This document shows positions 38,123 to 48,776 of a stretch of 64,000 nt of DNA, piece by piece. The notes beneath the pieces are model-generated. The model did not search any database. It saw nothing but the letters and a program-made list of their open reading frames with translations, and was not told the origin of the DNA. Position 1 is the stretch's first letter. The number at the start of each line of letters is the position of its first letter. The position numbers and the translations under genes are program-made. This stretch comes from an uncultured Aquimarina sp. (GTDB taxonomy: Bacteria; Bacteroidota; Bacteroidia; Flavobacteriales; Flavobacteriaceae): NCBI GenBank assembly GCA_947498935.1, contig CANMMM010000007.1, positions 124,001 through 188,000 of the forward strand. The letters are read 5' to 3'.

Positions 38123-41098
38123 ATGAAAAAGATTTTGGTATCTCTATGTTTGCTGTGCATAACCATCAGCATACATGCGCAAGAATATTTTCCAAAAAAT
38201 GATGGGGTAAAAACGTCAAATACCAATTATACGGTTTTTAAAAACGCGACTATCCATACGTCTCCTACTACCACTATAGCTAATGGTACATTGATCATCC
38301 AACAAGGAAAAATCACAGCAGTCGGAACTACAGTTTCTATTCCTCCTAATAGTACGATCATAGATTTAAAAGGGAAACATATCTATGCTTCTTTTATAGA
38401 TTTATATACAAGCTTTGGGATCACTCTCCCTAAAAACAAGTTTTCTAACCCCTATGGTGGCAACCCACAATACCACGCTAGTAGAGAGGGGTATTACTGG
38501 AATGATCATATACGACCAGAAACAGACGCTTTAACTGATTTTAAATACAATACTAAAAAAGCAGATGCTCTGATCAAAGAAGGCTTTGGGGTAGTGAATA
38601 CACATGTACCAGATGGCATAGCCAGAGGTACTGGATTATTAGTAGCGCTCAATAATAAAGGGACTCGTGGAGATCGCTTAATTAGTGAACAGTCTGGACA
38701 GTTTTTTTCCTTTACTAAAAGTTCAAAAAGCAAGCAATTATACCCTACTTCACTCATGGGATCCATTGCACTTCTGCGCCAAATGCATTATGATGCAGAC
38801 TGGTATGCACAAGGGAATGCTAGCACGAAAGACCTATCACTAGAAGCATTGAATGCCCACAAAAAATTGCCTCAATTCTTTGAGGCTGGAAGTAGGATCG
38901 ATGGATTTAGAGCTGATAAAATTGGAGATGAGTTTGGCATTCAATATACTATTATTGGTGGAGGTGATGAATACGCACGAATGGAGCAAGTAGTTGCTAC
39001 CAATGCTACATATATCCTACCGATTCACTTTCCTGCAGCATATGATATGACAGATCCTTATATGGCTAATTTGGTATCACTCGCAGATATGAGGCATTGG
39101 AACCAAGCACCTAGTAATCCTGCTACACTTGCAAAAAAAAATGTAGCATTCGCGCTAACTACGCATCAATTAAAAAAAGTGAGTGATTTCACAACCCATC
39201 TAAAAAAAGCAATTCGATACGGACTTTCTACAGCCGATGCTTTAGCTGCTCTGACGACCATTCCTGCCAAAATCCTAAAAAAAGAAGCATTACTAGGTCG
39301 CTTACAAAAAGGAGCGTATGCTAATTTTTTGATCACTAGCGATGAGTTGTTTAAAGAAGGGACTATCCTATATGAAAATTGGGTACAAGGACATAAAAAC
39401 AGTATCCATGAACTTGATCAAACAGCCATTAATGGCACCTATGATTTAACGATTGGAGATACTACATACCAGCTGTCTATTACTGGAAAACCTACCAAAC
39501 CTGTAGCTACAATAAAACTAGGAGACACTACTATCGGCAATACGCTTAGTTATAAAAATGATTGGGTTTCTATGATTCTTAGGGATCCAGATACTACTAA
39601 AACTACGTATACTAGAATTGTAACTTCTATAGCTGATAATGCTAAAAATTGGAAAGGTACTGCTACACTCTCTGATGGTTCTACAACAGGTTTTACTGCT
39701 ACTTTTAAAAAAGGTAACGACACCAAGAAACAAGAAGAAAAAGAAAAAAAACAAACTGTCGTTTACCCTGTTACGTATCCTAATATCGCTTATGGTACCA
39801 CTCAATTACCAACAGCTACACATACGCTTTTTAAAAATGCTACTGTTTGGACGAATGAATCCTCAGGGATTTTAGAAGCCATGGATGTACGTGTTAAAGC
39901 TGGAAAAATAGTAGAAATTGGCAAAAACCTAGCGACCAGCAATGCTACTGTTATCGATGCTACAGGAAAACATCTTACAGCCGGTATTATTGATGAACAT
40001 TCACATATCGCCGCAGCAGCTATTAATGAAGCAGGGCACAACTCTTCTGCCGAGGTAACGATCGAAGATGTAATCACACCAGATGATATTAACATCTATC
40101 GCAACCTTGCCGGTGGTGTTACTTCTATACAGATACTACATGGGTCTGCTAATCCAATAGGAGGACGTTCTGCAATCCTAAAATTAAAATGGGGAGAAAG
40201 TGCTGATCAGTTACTCTACCCCAACAGTCCTAAGTTTATCAAGTTTGCCTTAGGAGAAAATGTAAAACAAAGTAACTGGCCTAGTTATTCGCGATTTCCA
40301 CAATCGCGAATGGGAGTAGAACAAGTATATGTCGATTACTTTACACGTGCGCAAGCGTATGAAAAATTGAAAAAAAGTGGCAAACCCTATCGAAAAGATA
40401 CCGAAATGGAAACACTGGTAGAGGTGCTCAATAACGAACGCTACATTAGCTGTCACTCCTATGTACAGAGTGAGATTAATATGCTCATGAAACTTACGGA
40501 GCGTTTCGGTTTTAGAGTCAACACCTTTACACATATATTAGAGGGGTATAAAGTAGCTGATAAAATGGCGGCTCACGGCGTTGGTGGCTCTACTTTTTCT
40601 GATTGGTGGGCGTATAAGTATGAGGTAAATGATGCAATCCCTTATAATGCTGCAATTATGCATAGACAAGGGGTAACTGTAGCTATTAATAGTGATGATA
40701 ATGAAATGGCTAGAAGACTGAACCAAGAAGCTGCAAAATCTGTAAAATACGGAAATATTAGCGAAGAAGAAGCTTGGAAATTCGTAACACTGAACCCTGC
40801 TAAACTGCTGCATATCGATGATCGTGTAGGAAGTATTAAAGAAGGTAAAGACGCTGATCTTGTATTGTGGTCCACCCACCCGCTTTCGATCTATGCCAAG
40901 GCCGAAAAAACGATGATCGATGGCGCTATATATTTTGATATAGTCAAAGACAAAGCTGCTAGAAAAGCGATTCAAAAGGAGAAAAATGAACTCATACAGT
41001 TAATGATTCAAGATAAAAATAAAGGCCTCAAAACACAGACACCTAAGAAAAAAGAAAAACAACACTTTCACTGCGATACCGTAGAAAGTATTCATTAA
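38123..41098 (+). CDS. amidohydrolase family protein (two amidohydrolase-like halves)
   Basis: FKNATIHTSPTTTIANGTLIIQQGKI..., FKNATVWTNESSGILEAMDVRVKAGKI...GIIDEHSH, GKDADLVLWS. Confidence 0.85.
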   Translation: MKKILVSLCLLCITISIHAQEYFPKNDGVKTSNTNYTVFKNATIHTSPTTTIANGTLIIQQGKITAVGTTVSIPPNSTIIDLKGKHIYASFIDLYTSFGITLPKNKFSNPYGGNPQYHASREGYYWNDHIRPETDALTDFKYNTKKADALIKEGFGVVNTHVPDGIARGTGLLVALNNKGTRGDRLISEQSGQFFSFTKSSKSKQLYPTSLMGSIALLRQMHYDADWYAQGNASTKDLSLEALNAHKKLPQFFEAGSRIDGFRADKIGDEFGIQYTIIGGGDEYARMEQVVATNATYILPIHFPAAYDMTDPYMANLVSLADMRHWNQAPSNPATLAKKNVAFALTTHQLKKVSDFTTHLKKAIRYGLSTADALAALTTIPAKILKKEALLGRLQKGAYANFLITSDELFKEGTILYENWVQGHKNSIHELDQTAINGTYDLTIGDTTYQLSITGKPTKPVATIKLGDTTIGNTLSYKNDWVSMILRDPDTTKTTYTRIVTSIADNAKNWKGTATLSDGSTTGFTATFKKGNDTKKQEEKEKKQTVVYPVTYPNIAYGTTQLPTATHTLFKNATVWTNESSGILEAMDVRVKAGKIVEIGKNLATSNATVIDATGKHLTAGIIDEHSHIAAAAINEAGHNSSAEVTIEDVITPDDINIYRNLAGGVTSIQILHGSANPIGGRSAILKLKWGESADQLLYPNSPKFIKFALGENVKQSNWPSYSRFPQSRMGVEQVYVDYFTRAQAYEKLKKSGKPYRKDTEMETLVEVLNNERYISCHSYVQSEINMLMKLTERFGFRVNTFTHILEGYKVADKMAAHGVGGSTFSDWWAYKYEVNDAIPYNAAIMHRQGVTVAINSDDNEMARRLNQEAAKSVKYGNISEEEAWKFVTLNPAKLLHIDDRVGSIKEGKDADLVLWSTHPLSIYAKAEKTMIDGAIYFDIVKDKAARKAIQKEKNELIQLMIQDKNKGLKTQTPKKKEKQHFHCDTVESIH

Positions 41099-41162
41099 TC
41101 CATACCATTACTAGTCGTAAGTGTTCGGCCTAATCATACACTTACTTATAATTTATAAACAC

Positions 41163-42482
41163 ATGAAAAAAAGGAATTCTATATATAGCATATTGGTGTT
41201 ATTTTGTTGCCTATATCTCAATGCGCAACAGACACCCGCTCCTAATCAAACAACTGCTATTACTATCACAGGGGCTACTGCCCATATTGGTGATGGTAGC
41301 ATCATAGCAAACAGCGTCTTAATTTTTGAAAATGGAAAAATTACGACCATAGCATCGGCAGATGCTACAATTACTCCAAAAGGCACTCATATTGATGCTA
41401 CAGGGAAACATATATATCCTGGTTTTATAGCACCTAACACAACATTAGGCTTAGTAGAGATCGAAGCTGTACGTGCTACAGATGACGATAGCGAAATCGG
41501 AATGTACAATCCGCATATCCGTAGTATCATAGCCTATAATACCGAAAGTAAAATCGTAGAAAGTATGCGCCCTAATGGGGTATTGATCGCTCAAATAACC
41601 CCTAGAGGTGGACGCATCTCTGGAACTTCATCTATCGTACAGTTAGATGCTTGGAATTGGGAAGATGCTGCTCTAAGAATAGATGATGGCATTCATATCA
41701 ATTGGCCTAGCCCCTTTAAGCAAGGGCATTGGTGGATGGGAGAGGCTCCTGGCTTTACTCCTAATAAGGAATACAGCAAACAAGTAACTGCTCTTAAAGA
41801 ATATATTACACAAGCCAAGGCATCTATAGCTAGCAAAAAAGACCCAAAACATATTCCGCATATGGCTATGAAAGGACTTTTTGACCAATCACAAACACTC
41901 TTTATACAGGTAGCTAGTGAAAAAGCAATTGTGGATGTTGTATCTTTTGTAAAAGAAAACACATTTCAAAAAGTAGTTCTGATAGGTGCTTATGAAGGCT
42001 ATAAAGTAGCTGATTTGCTACAAAAAAATCATATCGCAGTTTTAACAGATAGAACACATTCCACTCCTTTTAATGAAGATGATGATTACGATCAACCGTA
42101 TAAAAACGCAAAACTTCTGGTAGAAGCTGGGGTACTTGTAGGGCTACAAAACAGCGGGCAAATGGAACGTGCTAATACACGAAACCTTCCTTTTCAAGCA
42201 GGTACAGTAGCTGCACAAGGTATGGACACAGAAAAAGCATTACAGCTTATTACAGGAAACAACGCAAAGATTCTAGGAATAGACAATCTTACAGGAACGC
42301 TAGCTGTAGGCAAGGATGCTACTTTATTTATTAGCATCGGAGATGCATTAGATATGCGTACCAACCAATTAGAACATGCCTTTATACAAGGACGTGCTAT
42401 TAGTTTAAAAAGTCATCAAACTAAACTATGGAAGCGCTACGCTAAAAAGTATACACAACACACAGGTACTCCTAAACAATAG
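41163..42482 (+). CDS. amidohydrolase family protein
   Basis: signal peptide MKKRNSIYSILVLFCCLYLNAQ; ITGATAHIGDGSIIANSVLIFENGKI; GTLAVGKDATLFIS; start moved from 41121. Confidence 0.82.
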   Translation: MKKRNSIYSILVLFCCLYLNAQQTPAPNQTTAITITGATAHIGDGSIIANSVLIFENGKITTIASADATITPKGTHIDATGKHIYPGFIAPNTTLGLVEIEAVRATDDDSEIGMYNPHIRSIIAYNTESKIVESMRPNGVLIAQITPRGGRISGTSSIVQLDAWNWEDAALRIDDGIHINWPSPFKQGHWWMGEAPGFTPNKEYSKQVTALKEYITQAKASIASKKDPKHIPHMAMKGLFDQSQTLFIQVASEKAIVDVVSFVKENTFQKVVLIGAYEGYKVADLLQKNHIAVLTDRTHSTPFNEDDDYDQPYKNAKLLVEAGVLVGLQNSGQMERANTRNLPFQAGTVAAQGMDTEKALQLITGNNAKILGIDNLTGTLAVGKDATLFISIGDALDMRTNQLEHAFIQGRAISLKSHQTKLWKRYAKKYTQHTGTPKQ

Positions 42483-42601
42483 CATCTTCTGACAGTAACA
42501 TTAAATCCATCAAAACGCAGCGTACAATACCGATAAAAACAATAATTGGTTTATGCTGCGTTTAGGATATAATATCATAGAAGATAAACTTCTTAACTTT
42601 A

Positions 42602-42650
42602 AAATAGTTTACACTTTTTCGATTTTAGCGAAAAACAAGGATTTTGTAAT
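42602..42650. repeat. left fragment of an older family B copy
   Basis: aaatagtttacactttttcgattttagcgaaaaacaaggattttgtaat. Confidence 0.75.
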
Positions 42651-42651
42651 T

Positions 42652-42812
42652 GAAGTGGTTTAAACTTTTTTGATTTCAGCGAAAAACCAAGATTTTGTGA
42701 TCAAATACAGTGATTTTTTAGTTGCATAGCAGCGCTACGGAACTCAAAAACCGCAAAATTTGAGTGCAAAAGATCGTTTTTATAGCAAATTGAAAAAAGT
42801 TTAAACCACTTC
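42652..42812. repeat. family B palindromic repeat copy (complete), nested in older B copy
   Basis: gaagtggtttaaacttttttgatttcagcg...gaaaaaagtttaaaccacttc. Confidence 0.95.
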
Positions 42813-42813
42813 A

Positions 42814-42831
42814 TTGCATAGCAACGCTATA
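42814..42831. repeat. core fragment of older family B copy
   Basis: ttgcatagcaacgctata vs B core ttgcatagcagcgctacg. Confidence 0.6.
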
Positions 42832-43498
42832 TCTTGGTAATTCCTATGTTTACATAACGTGCACTTAATGCATTTCCATTATTATTCAACACATATCGTA
42901 TTGTAACCACATCGTTTGCTTGTAGATTATACATCAATGTACCACTACCTCCCCACCAATCTGTACCAGGCAATGTAGCAAAACCTCTAGTGAGATACCC
43001 GATTAGTCCACCATTAACGAATGCCCCTAAGATATACTTCGTGGTTCCCGATGGCATATTATTGGTAGATAAACTTGCTGATATCATATATACCCCATCC
43101 GTCAGAACACGAATAGCGCCATTGCTCACCACCGTAAATGTACTTCCTGTATTAACTTGTGTATGAGAAGCATTTAGTGGAAAATCAAAATAGGTATTTG
43201 TAGCATTAGGTAATAAGGTGTTATTACCTGTCCCAAGCCTATTGAGTACTATAGTCCTACTGATATCTACTGATAATTTTTGCCAAATCGTTCCATCAAA
43301 TTGATACATTGCTAGCTCATCAGTATCGTACACAATAGAACCTTGTTCTATAGTAGCGACAGGAATAGCATTTCTCTCGACTGTAGTGATTTTTGGCACG
43401 CCCATCAATGCATCTGCATCTACCTGAGTATACCCAAAAGAATACAACAGCACTATACATACACTACACAATAGATAGTCTCGGATCACAATACTCAT
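42827..43498 (-). CDS. secreted protein with C-terminal jelly-roll/C1q-like domain
   Basis: signal peptide; GSIVYDTDELAMYQFDGTIWQKL surface-protein linker; beta-rich C-terminus. Confidence 0.5.
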   Translation of the reverse strand: MSIVIRDYLLCSVCIVLLYSFGYTQVDADALMGVPKITTVERNAIPVATIEQGSIVYDTDELAMYQFDGTIWQKLSVDISRTIVLNRLGTGNNTLLPNATNTYFDFPLNASHTQVNTGSTFTVVSNGAIRVLTDGVYMISASLSTNNMPSGTTKYILGAFVNGGLIGYLTRGFATLPGTDWWGGSGTLMYNLQANDVVTIRYVLNNNGNALSARYVNIGITKI

Positions 43499-43918
43499 AA
43501 TTTTTTCTCTTTTATACTTTTATATTAAATATAAACTAAAATTTAGTATTCTATGTACTAAAAATGAATGCATCAAAAAAAACGCAAACGTATAGTATAT
43601 TCAAAAACAAAAGATTAGCAACAGTATTCTTTTTTTTGTTGCTAGAAACTTCCTATATTGTATACTTTAAAACCATCGTATCCATTTGTTATGATTCCTT
43701 CGTTTGTCTGAAGTACACGCTTTTATCTGTGAAGAATTTATATTTCAAAAAATAATAAAACACTATCACAATATAACCACTACTTATCATACATACATTG
43801 AATACTACATATAGTTATCCGATACAATCAATGGATGAAACAACCTATAACACGCTTTAAAATTACATTTAAAGTAATGCTATAGCGAGTTTCATGTGAA
43901 TACTAAAACAACACACAC

Positions 43919-44560
43919 ATGAAACACTTACTCTTATTACTACTTTTTGGGGTTTCTGTAGCTTTCGCACAGCAGAAAACAACAAATTACATGAATGAAA
44001 ATCTACAACCAATATCTAAAACGGAATTTGATCAAGCATCACAATTTAGTGGAGAATACTTAAAACTACAGTTCGAAGAAGATACGATAATTACTTGTAT
44101 TCGTATTAAAAGAAAGGAAACTGGCACCATTAGTAAATCACAAGTCAATGCGATTAAATCAGGGCTTGCTCAACAAGGTGATATTAGCTTTAAAGACAAT
44201 GCGATTCTAGTCATTAACTACGTACCAGGACTCAACCCCTATGATAAATCTGAGGAAATTAATTACTACCAAAGTACGCATTTTAAGAAGTACTTTCGAT
44301 CCTTAAAAAAGTTCAATAACGTACAACAGTTTTTTGTGCATAAGTTACACGAAGATAGTGTACAGAAAGAAAGTGATCTTATTTGGCACAGTGATTACAA
44401 TAGATTGCTAGAGCATACTTTTTTTAAAGCACCACTCTACCAAGGTAGTTTTGTAATTATAGATGCTGCTGGGCATTATTATTGTTACAGAGGTGAGTAC
44501 GCTAATAGTGATATTATCAATGTATTACAGAACAAGGAAGTTTTCTTTAAAGCACTGTAA
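43919..44560 (+). CDS. hypothetical secreted protein
   Basis: signal peptide MKHLLLLLLFGVSVAFAQQ. Confidence 0.55.
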   Translation: MKHLLLLLLFGVSVAFAQQKTTNYMNENLQPISKTEFDQASQFSGEYLKLQFEEDTIITCIRIKRKETGTISKSQVNAIKSGLAQQGDISFKDNAILVINYVPGLNPYDKSEEINYYQSTHFKKYFRSLKKFNNVQQFFVHKLHEDSVQKESDLIWHSDYNRLLEHTFFKAPLYQGSFVIIDAAGHYYCYRGEYANSDIINVLQNKEVFFKAL

Positions 44561-44749
44561 AATTTAAACTGCAATTAAGAACACCTTTAAAACATGTAAA
44601 ACACTCTTACACAGCTTGTAAGTTAGAACAATTATCTGGCTAAATACTTCCTATATTGTGCTGTGCTGTCTCTTAAAAAGCAATAGTAGGATTTTGCTAT
44701 TTATTATTTGAGGGATTTTCTAAAAATAGAATAACCACATAAAACATTC

Positions 44750-46042
44750 TTATGTTTTTTGCTTCTTCTTTTTAGCAGCTGGAAACAAAACATTGTTTAA
44801 TATCAGTCGATATCCTGGCGAATTAGGATGTAGTTCTAATTCTGTCTTAGGATCACCTACTCTGTGCTGATAATCTTCAGGATCATGCCCTCCATAAAAC
44901 GTAAAAAAACCTTTTCCTTTAATCCCATGGATATACCGAGCTTCACTATTTGTTTTGTTTTCTCCTAACACAAGTACGTTAGACTTGATATTCCTAGGGT
45001 CATATGCCGTAGTTTGTCCCATAAATCCTTTGACTAAAGCAGTATGATTCTGGCAAAGCATCGTAGGTATTGGATCCCATTTTGCCGAAAAATCCATCAG
45101 TGTAAAATAATCTGTAGTTTTAGGAATACGACGCTTTCGAGTCATGTCTATCGAAGAAAATTCGTATACATTGGGACTGCGTTCTAAAATAAAATCTGTA
45201 AACGCAAATGTTTTATTAAAATCGATTTTAGATTGATACCCAGGCTCACTAGGATCTCCATCAAACATAGGCTCACAGATATCTACATGTTCTGCAGAGA
45301 GTGCTATTTCGAAGCTATCGGTAGCACTGCACATAGCGAACATAAATCCTCCTCCCACTACATAATCTCGGATCTTAAGCGCCACTGCTAATTTTTCATC
45401 AGATACTTTATCATACCCTAATTCCTTTGCTCTTTTTTCGGCATTGGCTTTTTCTGCTATATACCAAGGTGTTGCCCTATACGAAGAATAAAATTTACCA
45501 TACTGCCCTGTAAAATCTTCGTGGTGTAAATGCAGCCAATCATACAGAATGAGGTTATCTTCTAGCACTTCCTTATCATACACGGTTTCGTAGGGAATCT
45601 CAGCAAAGGTAAGTACCATCGTTACAGCATCGTCCCAAGGTTGATTTCCCTTAGGAGAGTATACCGCTATTTTGGGTGCTTTTTCGAGCACTACCGCCTC
45701 CATATTTTTGGAAGGACTACTGATTTCTGCCAATATCTCATTGGCTTGTGTATCATTCAGCACTTCATAATCTACCCCTCTGATAGTGCATTCTTTTTTG
45801 ATTTCCTCAAGGTCTGGCATCAAAAAAGAACCTCCTCTGTAATTCAAAAGCCATTTTACTTTTAAATCTTTGCGCAATGTCCAATAGGTAATACCATACG
45901 CCTTTAAATGGTTTTGCTGAGACTCCGCATCCATCGGAATAAGGATATACGCCCCAAAAGAGCTATACATTGTACCTAAAAACAGTAGATATATTAAAAA
46001 ATGTCGACTACATAAAAAGGTCGATCGTTTAGAACGGAACAT
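44750..46042 (-). CDS. large conserved flavobacterial protein (annotated in relatives as asparagine synthetase B-like)
   Basis: YILIPMDAESQQNHLKAYGITYWTL...; start moved to internal ATG to limit overlap with dnaB. Confidence 0.7.
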   Translation of the reverse strand: MFRSKRSTFLCSRHFLIYLLFLGTMYSSFGAYILIPMDAESQQNHLKAYGITYWTLRKDLKVKWLLNYRGGSFLMPDLEEIKKECTIRGVDYEVLNDTQANEILAEISSPSKNMEAVVLEKAPKIAVYSPKGNQPWDDAVTMVLTFAEIPYETVYDKEVLEDNLILYDWLHLHHEDFTGQYGKFYSSYRATPWYIAEKANAEKRAKELGYDKVSDEKLAVALKIRDYVVGGGFMFAMCSATDSFEIALSAEHVDICEPMFDGDPSEPGYQSKIDFNKTFAFTDFILERSPNVYEFSSIDMTRKRRIPKTTDYFTLMDFSAKWDPIPTMLCQNHTALVKGFMGQTTAYDPRNIKSNVLVLGENKTNSEARYIHGIKGKGFFTFYGGHDPEDYQHRVGDPKTELELHPNSPGYRLILNNVLFPAAKKKKQKT

Positions 46043-47585
46043 CATCATCACTAGGAGCATTAGAATCATTGATACTACTCCCGAAAGCTTCATCTGCACT
46101 TGGAAGATGATTCGTGCTAAAAGGCGTTTCACCTTCTTCACTACCATCATTCATCTTAGAATGAAACTCATAAGGAGCGCTAAAGTCATCTAAGTTATCA
46201 AATTTACCTAAATGTCCAATGAATTTTAACCTGATATTTTCCAAACCTCCATTACGGTGCTTCGCTACGATAAACTCTCCTTGTCCTTGTGTCGATGATC
46301 TTTCCTCATCATCCCACTCATCAATTTTATAATACTCTGGTCTAAAAATAAACGCTACAATATCCGCATCCTGCTCGATTGCTCCAGATTCCCTCAGGTC
46401 ACTCAATAAAGGTCGTTTACTTCCTCCCCTCGTTTCTACAGCACGGGATAACTGCGATAAGGCAATCACAGGAATATTCAATTCTTTGGCCAGTGCTTTC
46501 AGGTTACGCGAAATGGTAGAAATTTCTTGTTCACGGTTTCCATTCTTACCACTTCCACCCGCTGTCATTAATTGCAGGTAATCGATGACAATCATTTTAA
46601 TACCATGCTGAGAAGACAGACGTCTGGCCTTTGCCCGTAAGTCAAAAATCGATAAAGAAGGCGTATCATCAATAAACAGTGGTGCTTTTTCTAGGTCTTT
46701 CACCTTTACATTCAGTTGCTCCCACTCGTGTTTTTCTAACTTACCTGTTCTTAGTTTTTCAGAAGACAAACCAGTTTCTGAAGAAATCAAACGGGTAATT
46801 AACTGTACTGATGACATCTCCAGCGAAAAGAATGCTACTGGGATATTAGCACCTACAGCCATATTTCGTGCCATAGACAGTGTTAATGCCGTCTTACCCA
46901 TACCCGGACGTGCTGCGACAATGATTAAATCACTCGGTTGCCATCCTGAAGTAAGCTTATCTAATTTATCGAATCCAGACGGAACTCCACTCATCCCTTC
47001 TTTATTCGATATTTCCTGAATCTTCTTTTTTGCTTGTATTACCAAACTCTGTGCAGACTCTGTAGATCTTTTAATATTCCCCTGAGTTACTTCATACAAT
47101 CTAGATTCAGCCATATCCAGCAGATCAAAAACATCTGTGGTTTCATCATACGATTCCTCTATAATTTCATTCGAAATCTTAATCAAGCTTCGCTGTATAT
47201 ATTTTTGCAAAATAATACGTGCATGAAACTCTATATGTGCCGAAGATGCTACCTTTTGGGTCAGTTGAATCAAATTAAATTCCCCTCCTGCTAGCTCTAG
47301 TTTCCCATCTTTTTTTAATTGCGTAGAAACCGTTAATAAGTCAATTGGTTCTGAGTTTTCGAAGAGTTTAAAGATAGCCTCAAAAATATATTTGTGCGAG
47401 TCTTTATAGAATACATCAGGATTTAGAATATCGATAATTTCATCGACTCCCTTTTTATCAATCATCATTGCCCCTAACACAACCTCCTCTAAATCAGTTG
47501 CTTGAGGCGGTATTTTCCCTTTTTCAAGCGCAATTACGTTACCCCCTTCGTAATTAACCTTCTTAGTTTGTTGTACTTTTTCCAT
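46029..47585 (-). CDS. dnaB: replicative DNA helicase
   Basis: LEEVVLGAMM, IVAARPGMGKTALTLSMARN, IDYLQLM, LSQLSRAVETR. Confidence 0.95.
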   Translation of the reverse strand: MEKVQQTKKVNYEGGNVIALEKGKIPPQATDLEEVVLGAMMIDKKGVDEIIDILNPDVFYKDSHKYIFEAIFKLFENSEPIDLLTVSTQLKKDGKLELAGGEFNLIQLTQKVASSAHIEFHARIILQKYIQRSLIKISNEIIEESYDETTDVFDLLDMAESRLYEVTQGNIKRSTESAQSLVIQAKKKIQEISNKEGMSGVPSGFDKLDKLTSGWQPSDLIIVAARPGMGKTALTLSMARNMAVGANIPVAFFSLEMSSVQLITRLISSETGLSSEKLRTGKLEKHEWEQLNVKVKDLEKAPLFIDDTPSLSIFDLRAKARRLSSQHGIKMIVIDYLQLMTAGGSGKNGNREQEISTISRNLKALAKELNIPVIALSQLSRAVETRGGSKRPLLSDLRESGAIEQDADIVAFIFRPEYYKIDEWDDEERSSTQGQGEFIVAKHRNGGLENIRLKFIGHLGKFDNLDDFSAPYEFHSKMNDGSEEGETPFSTNHLPSADEAFGSSINDSNAPSDDDVPF

Positions 47586-47700
47586 AGCTACGAATGTAAA
47601 AAAATTGTAAAGAGATGAAGCTTCTCTATTGGTAATGAATGTTCACTAGTCATTAACAAATTGATTGTTAATAACTTAATTTTACTGTTAATAAGCATAA

Positions 47701-47731
47701 AAAAATCTGGAGCTATCGACTCCAGATTTTC
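47701..47731 (-). terminator. terminator downstream of accA
   Basis: aaaatctggag-ctatcga-ctccagatttt. Confidence 0.75.
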
Positions 47732-47753
47732 GTAACAAGTGATTTTTGGGGGA

Positions 47754-48707
47754 CTATCCTTTATAGACTCCCATATTTGCATATTTATCCATACGTTTTT
47801 CGATCAAATCGGATGGTGATAAGTTTTTCAGCGATTCAAAAGATGTTAAAATTTTGTCTCGTACTGTTTTGAAAGTTTGCTCACGATCGCTGTGTGCTCC
47901 TCCTAGAGGTTCACCTACAATTTCATCGATGAGTTTTTGTTTTTTCATATCAGTAGCCGTCAATTTTAGCGCTTCTGCTGCTTGTTCTTTATATTCCCAG
48001 CTTCTCCATAAGATAGAAGAACATGATTCTGGTGAGATTACGGAGTACCATGTATTTTCTAACATCAATACTTTATCACCTACACCTATACCTAATGCAC
48101 CACCACTAGCGCCTTCACCAATAATCACTACGATGACAGGCACCTTTAGACGGGTCATTTCCATAATATTTTTGGCGATGGCTTCTCCTTGTCCTCTTTC
48201 TTCTGCTTCTAATCCCGGATACGCTCCTGGAGTATCTACAAAACAAACGACAGGGATATTGAATTTCTCTGCACTCTTCATCAATCGCAGTGCTTTTCGG
48301 TATCCTTCTGGATTGGCCATACCAAAATTACGATACTGTCTTGTTTTTGTATTGTATCCTTTTTGTTGTCCTACGAACATAAAGCTTTGGTCACCTATTT
48401 TACCCAGTCCACCAATCATCGCTTTATCATCCTTAACAGTACGATCTCCGTGTAACTCTAAAAACGAATCTCCACAGAGCGCCTTTATGTAATCTAGCGT
48501 ATATGGCCTCGAAGGATGCCTTGATAGTTGTACTTTCTGCCATGCAGTAAGATTGCCGTAGATTTCTTTTTTAGTCTCTTTGAGCTTTTTGTCTATTTGC
48601 TTACATGTATCAGAAACATCAACATCACTCTCGTGTCCAATAGCGCATGCTTTATTGAATTGCTCTTCTAGCTCTTTGATCGGGAGTTCAAATTCTAAAT
48701 ACTCCAT
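47754..48707 (-). CDS. accA: acetyl-CoA carboxylase carboxyltransferase subunit alpha
   Basis: [58 protein letters not shown]. Confidence 0.95.
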   Translation of the reverse strand: MEYLEFELPIKELEEQFNKACAIGHESDVDVSDTCKQIDKKLKETKKEIYGNLTAWQKVQLSRHPSRPYTLDYIKALCGDSFLELHGDRTVKDDKAMIGGLGKIGDQSFMFVGQQKGYNTKTRQYRNFGMANPEGYRKALRLMKSAEKFNIPVVCFVDTPGAYPGLEAEERGQGEAIAKNIMEMTRLKVPVIVVIIGEGASGGALGIGVGDKVLMLENTWYSVISPESCSSILWRSWEYKEQAAEALKLTATDMKKQKLIDEIVGEPLGGAHSDREQTFKTVRDKILTSFESLKNLSPSDLIEKRMDKYANMGVYKG

Positions 48708-48776
48708 AGTAAGAATACGTTTAATTTTTTAACTAATGTTAGCTCGCAAATATAAAAACTTTACGCTGTTAATGTA

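Noticed and set aside
39518-40975. Long antisense ORFs within the amidohydrolase gene (and similar shadow ORFs in mutL, accA, pepD, TonB receptor)
   Set aside because: They lie opposite well-supported coding sequence, lack domain-like composition and appear to be frame shadows.
47854-48492. 212-aa plus-strand ORF opposite accA
   Set aside because: Complement of a highly conserved essential gene; low-complexity composition consistent with a shadow ORF.
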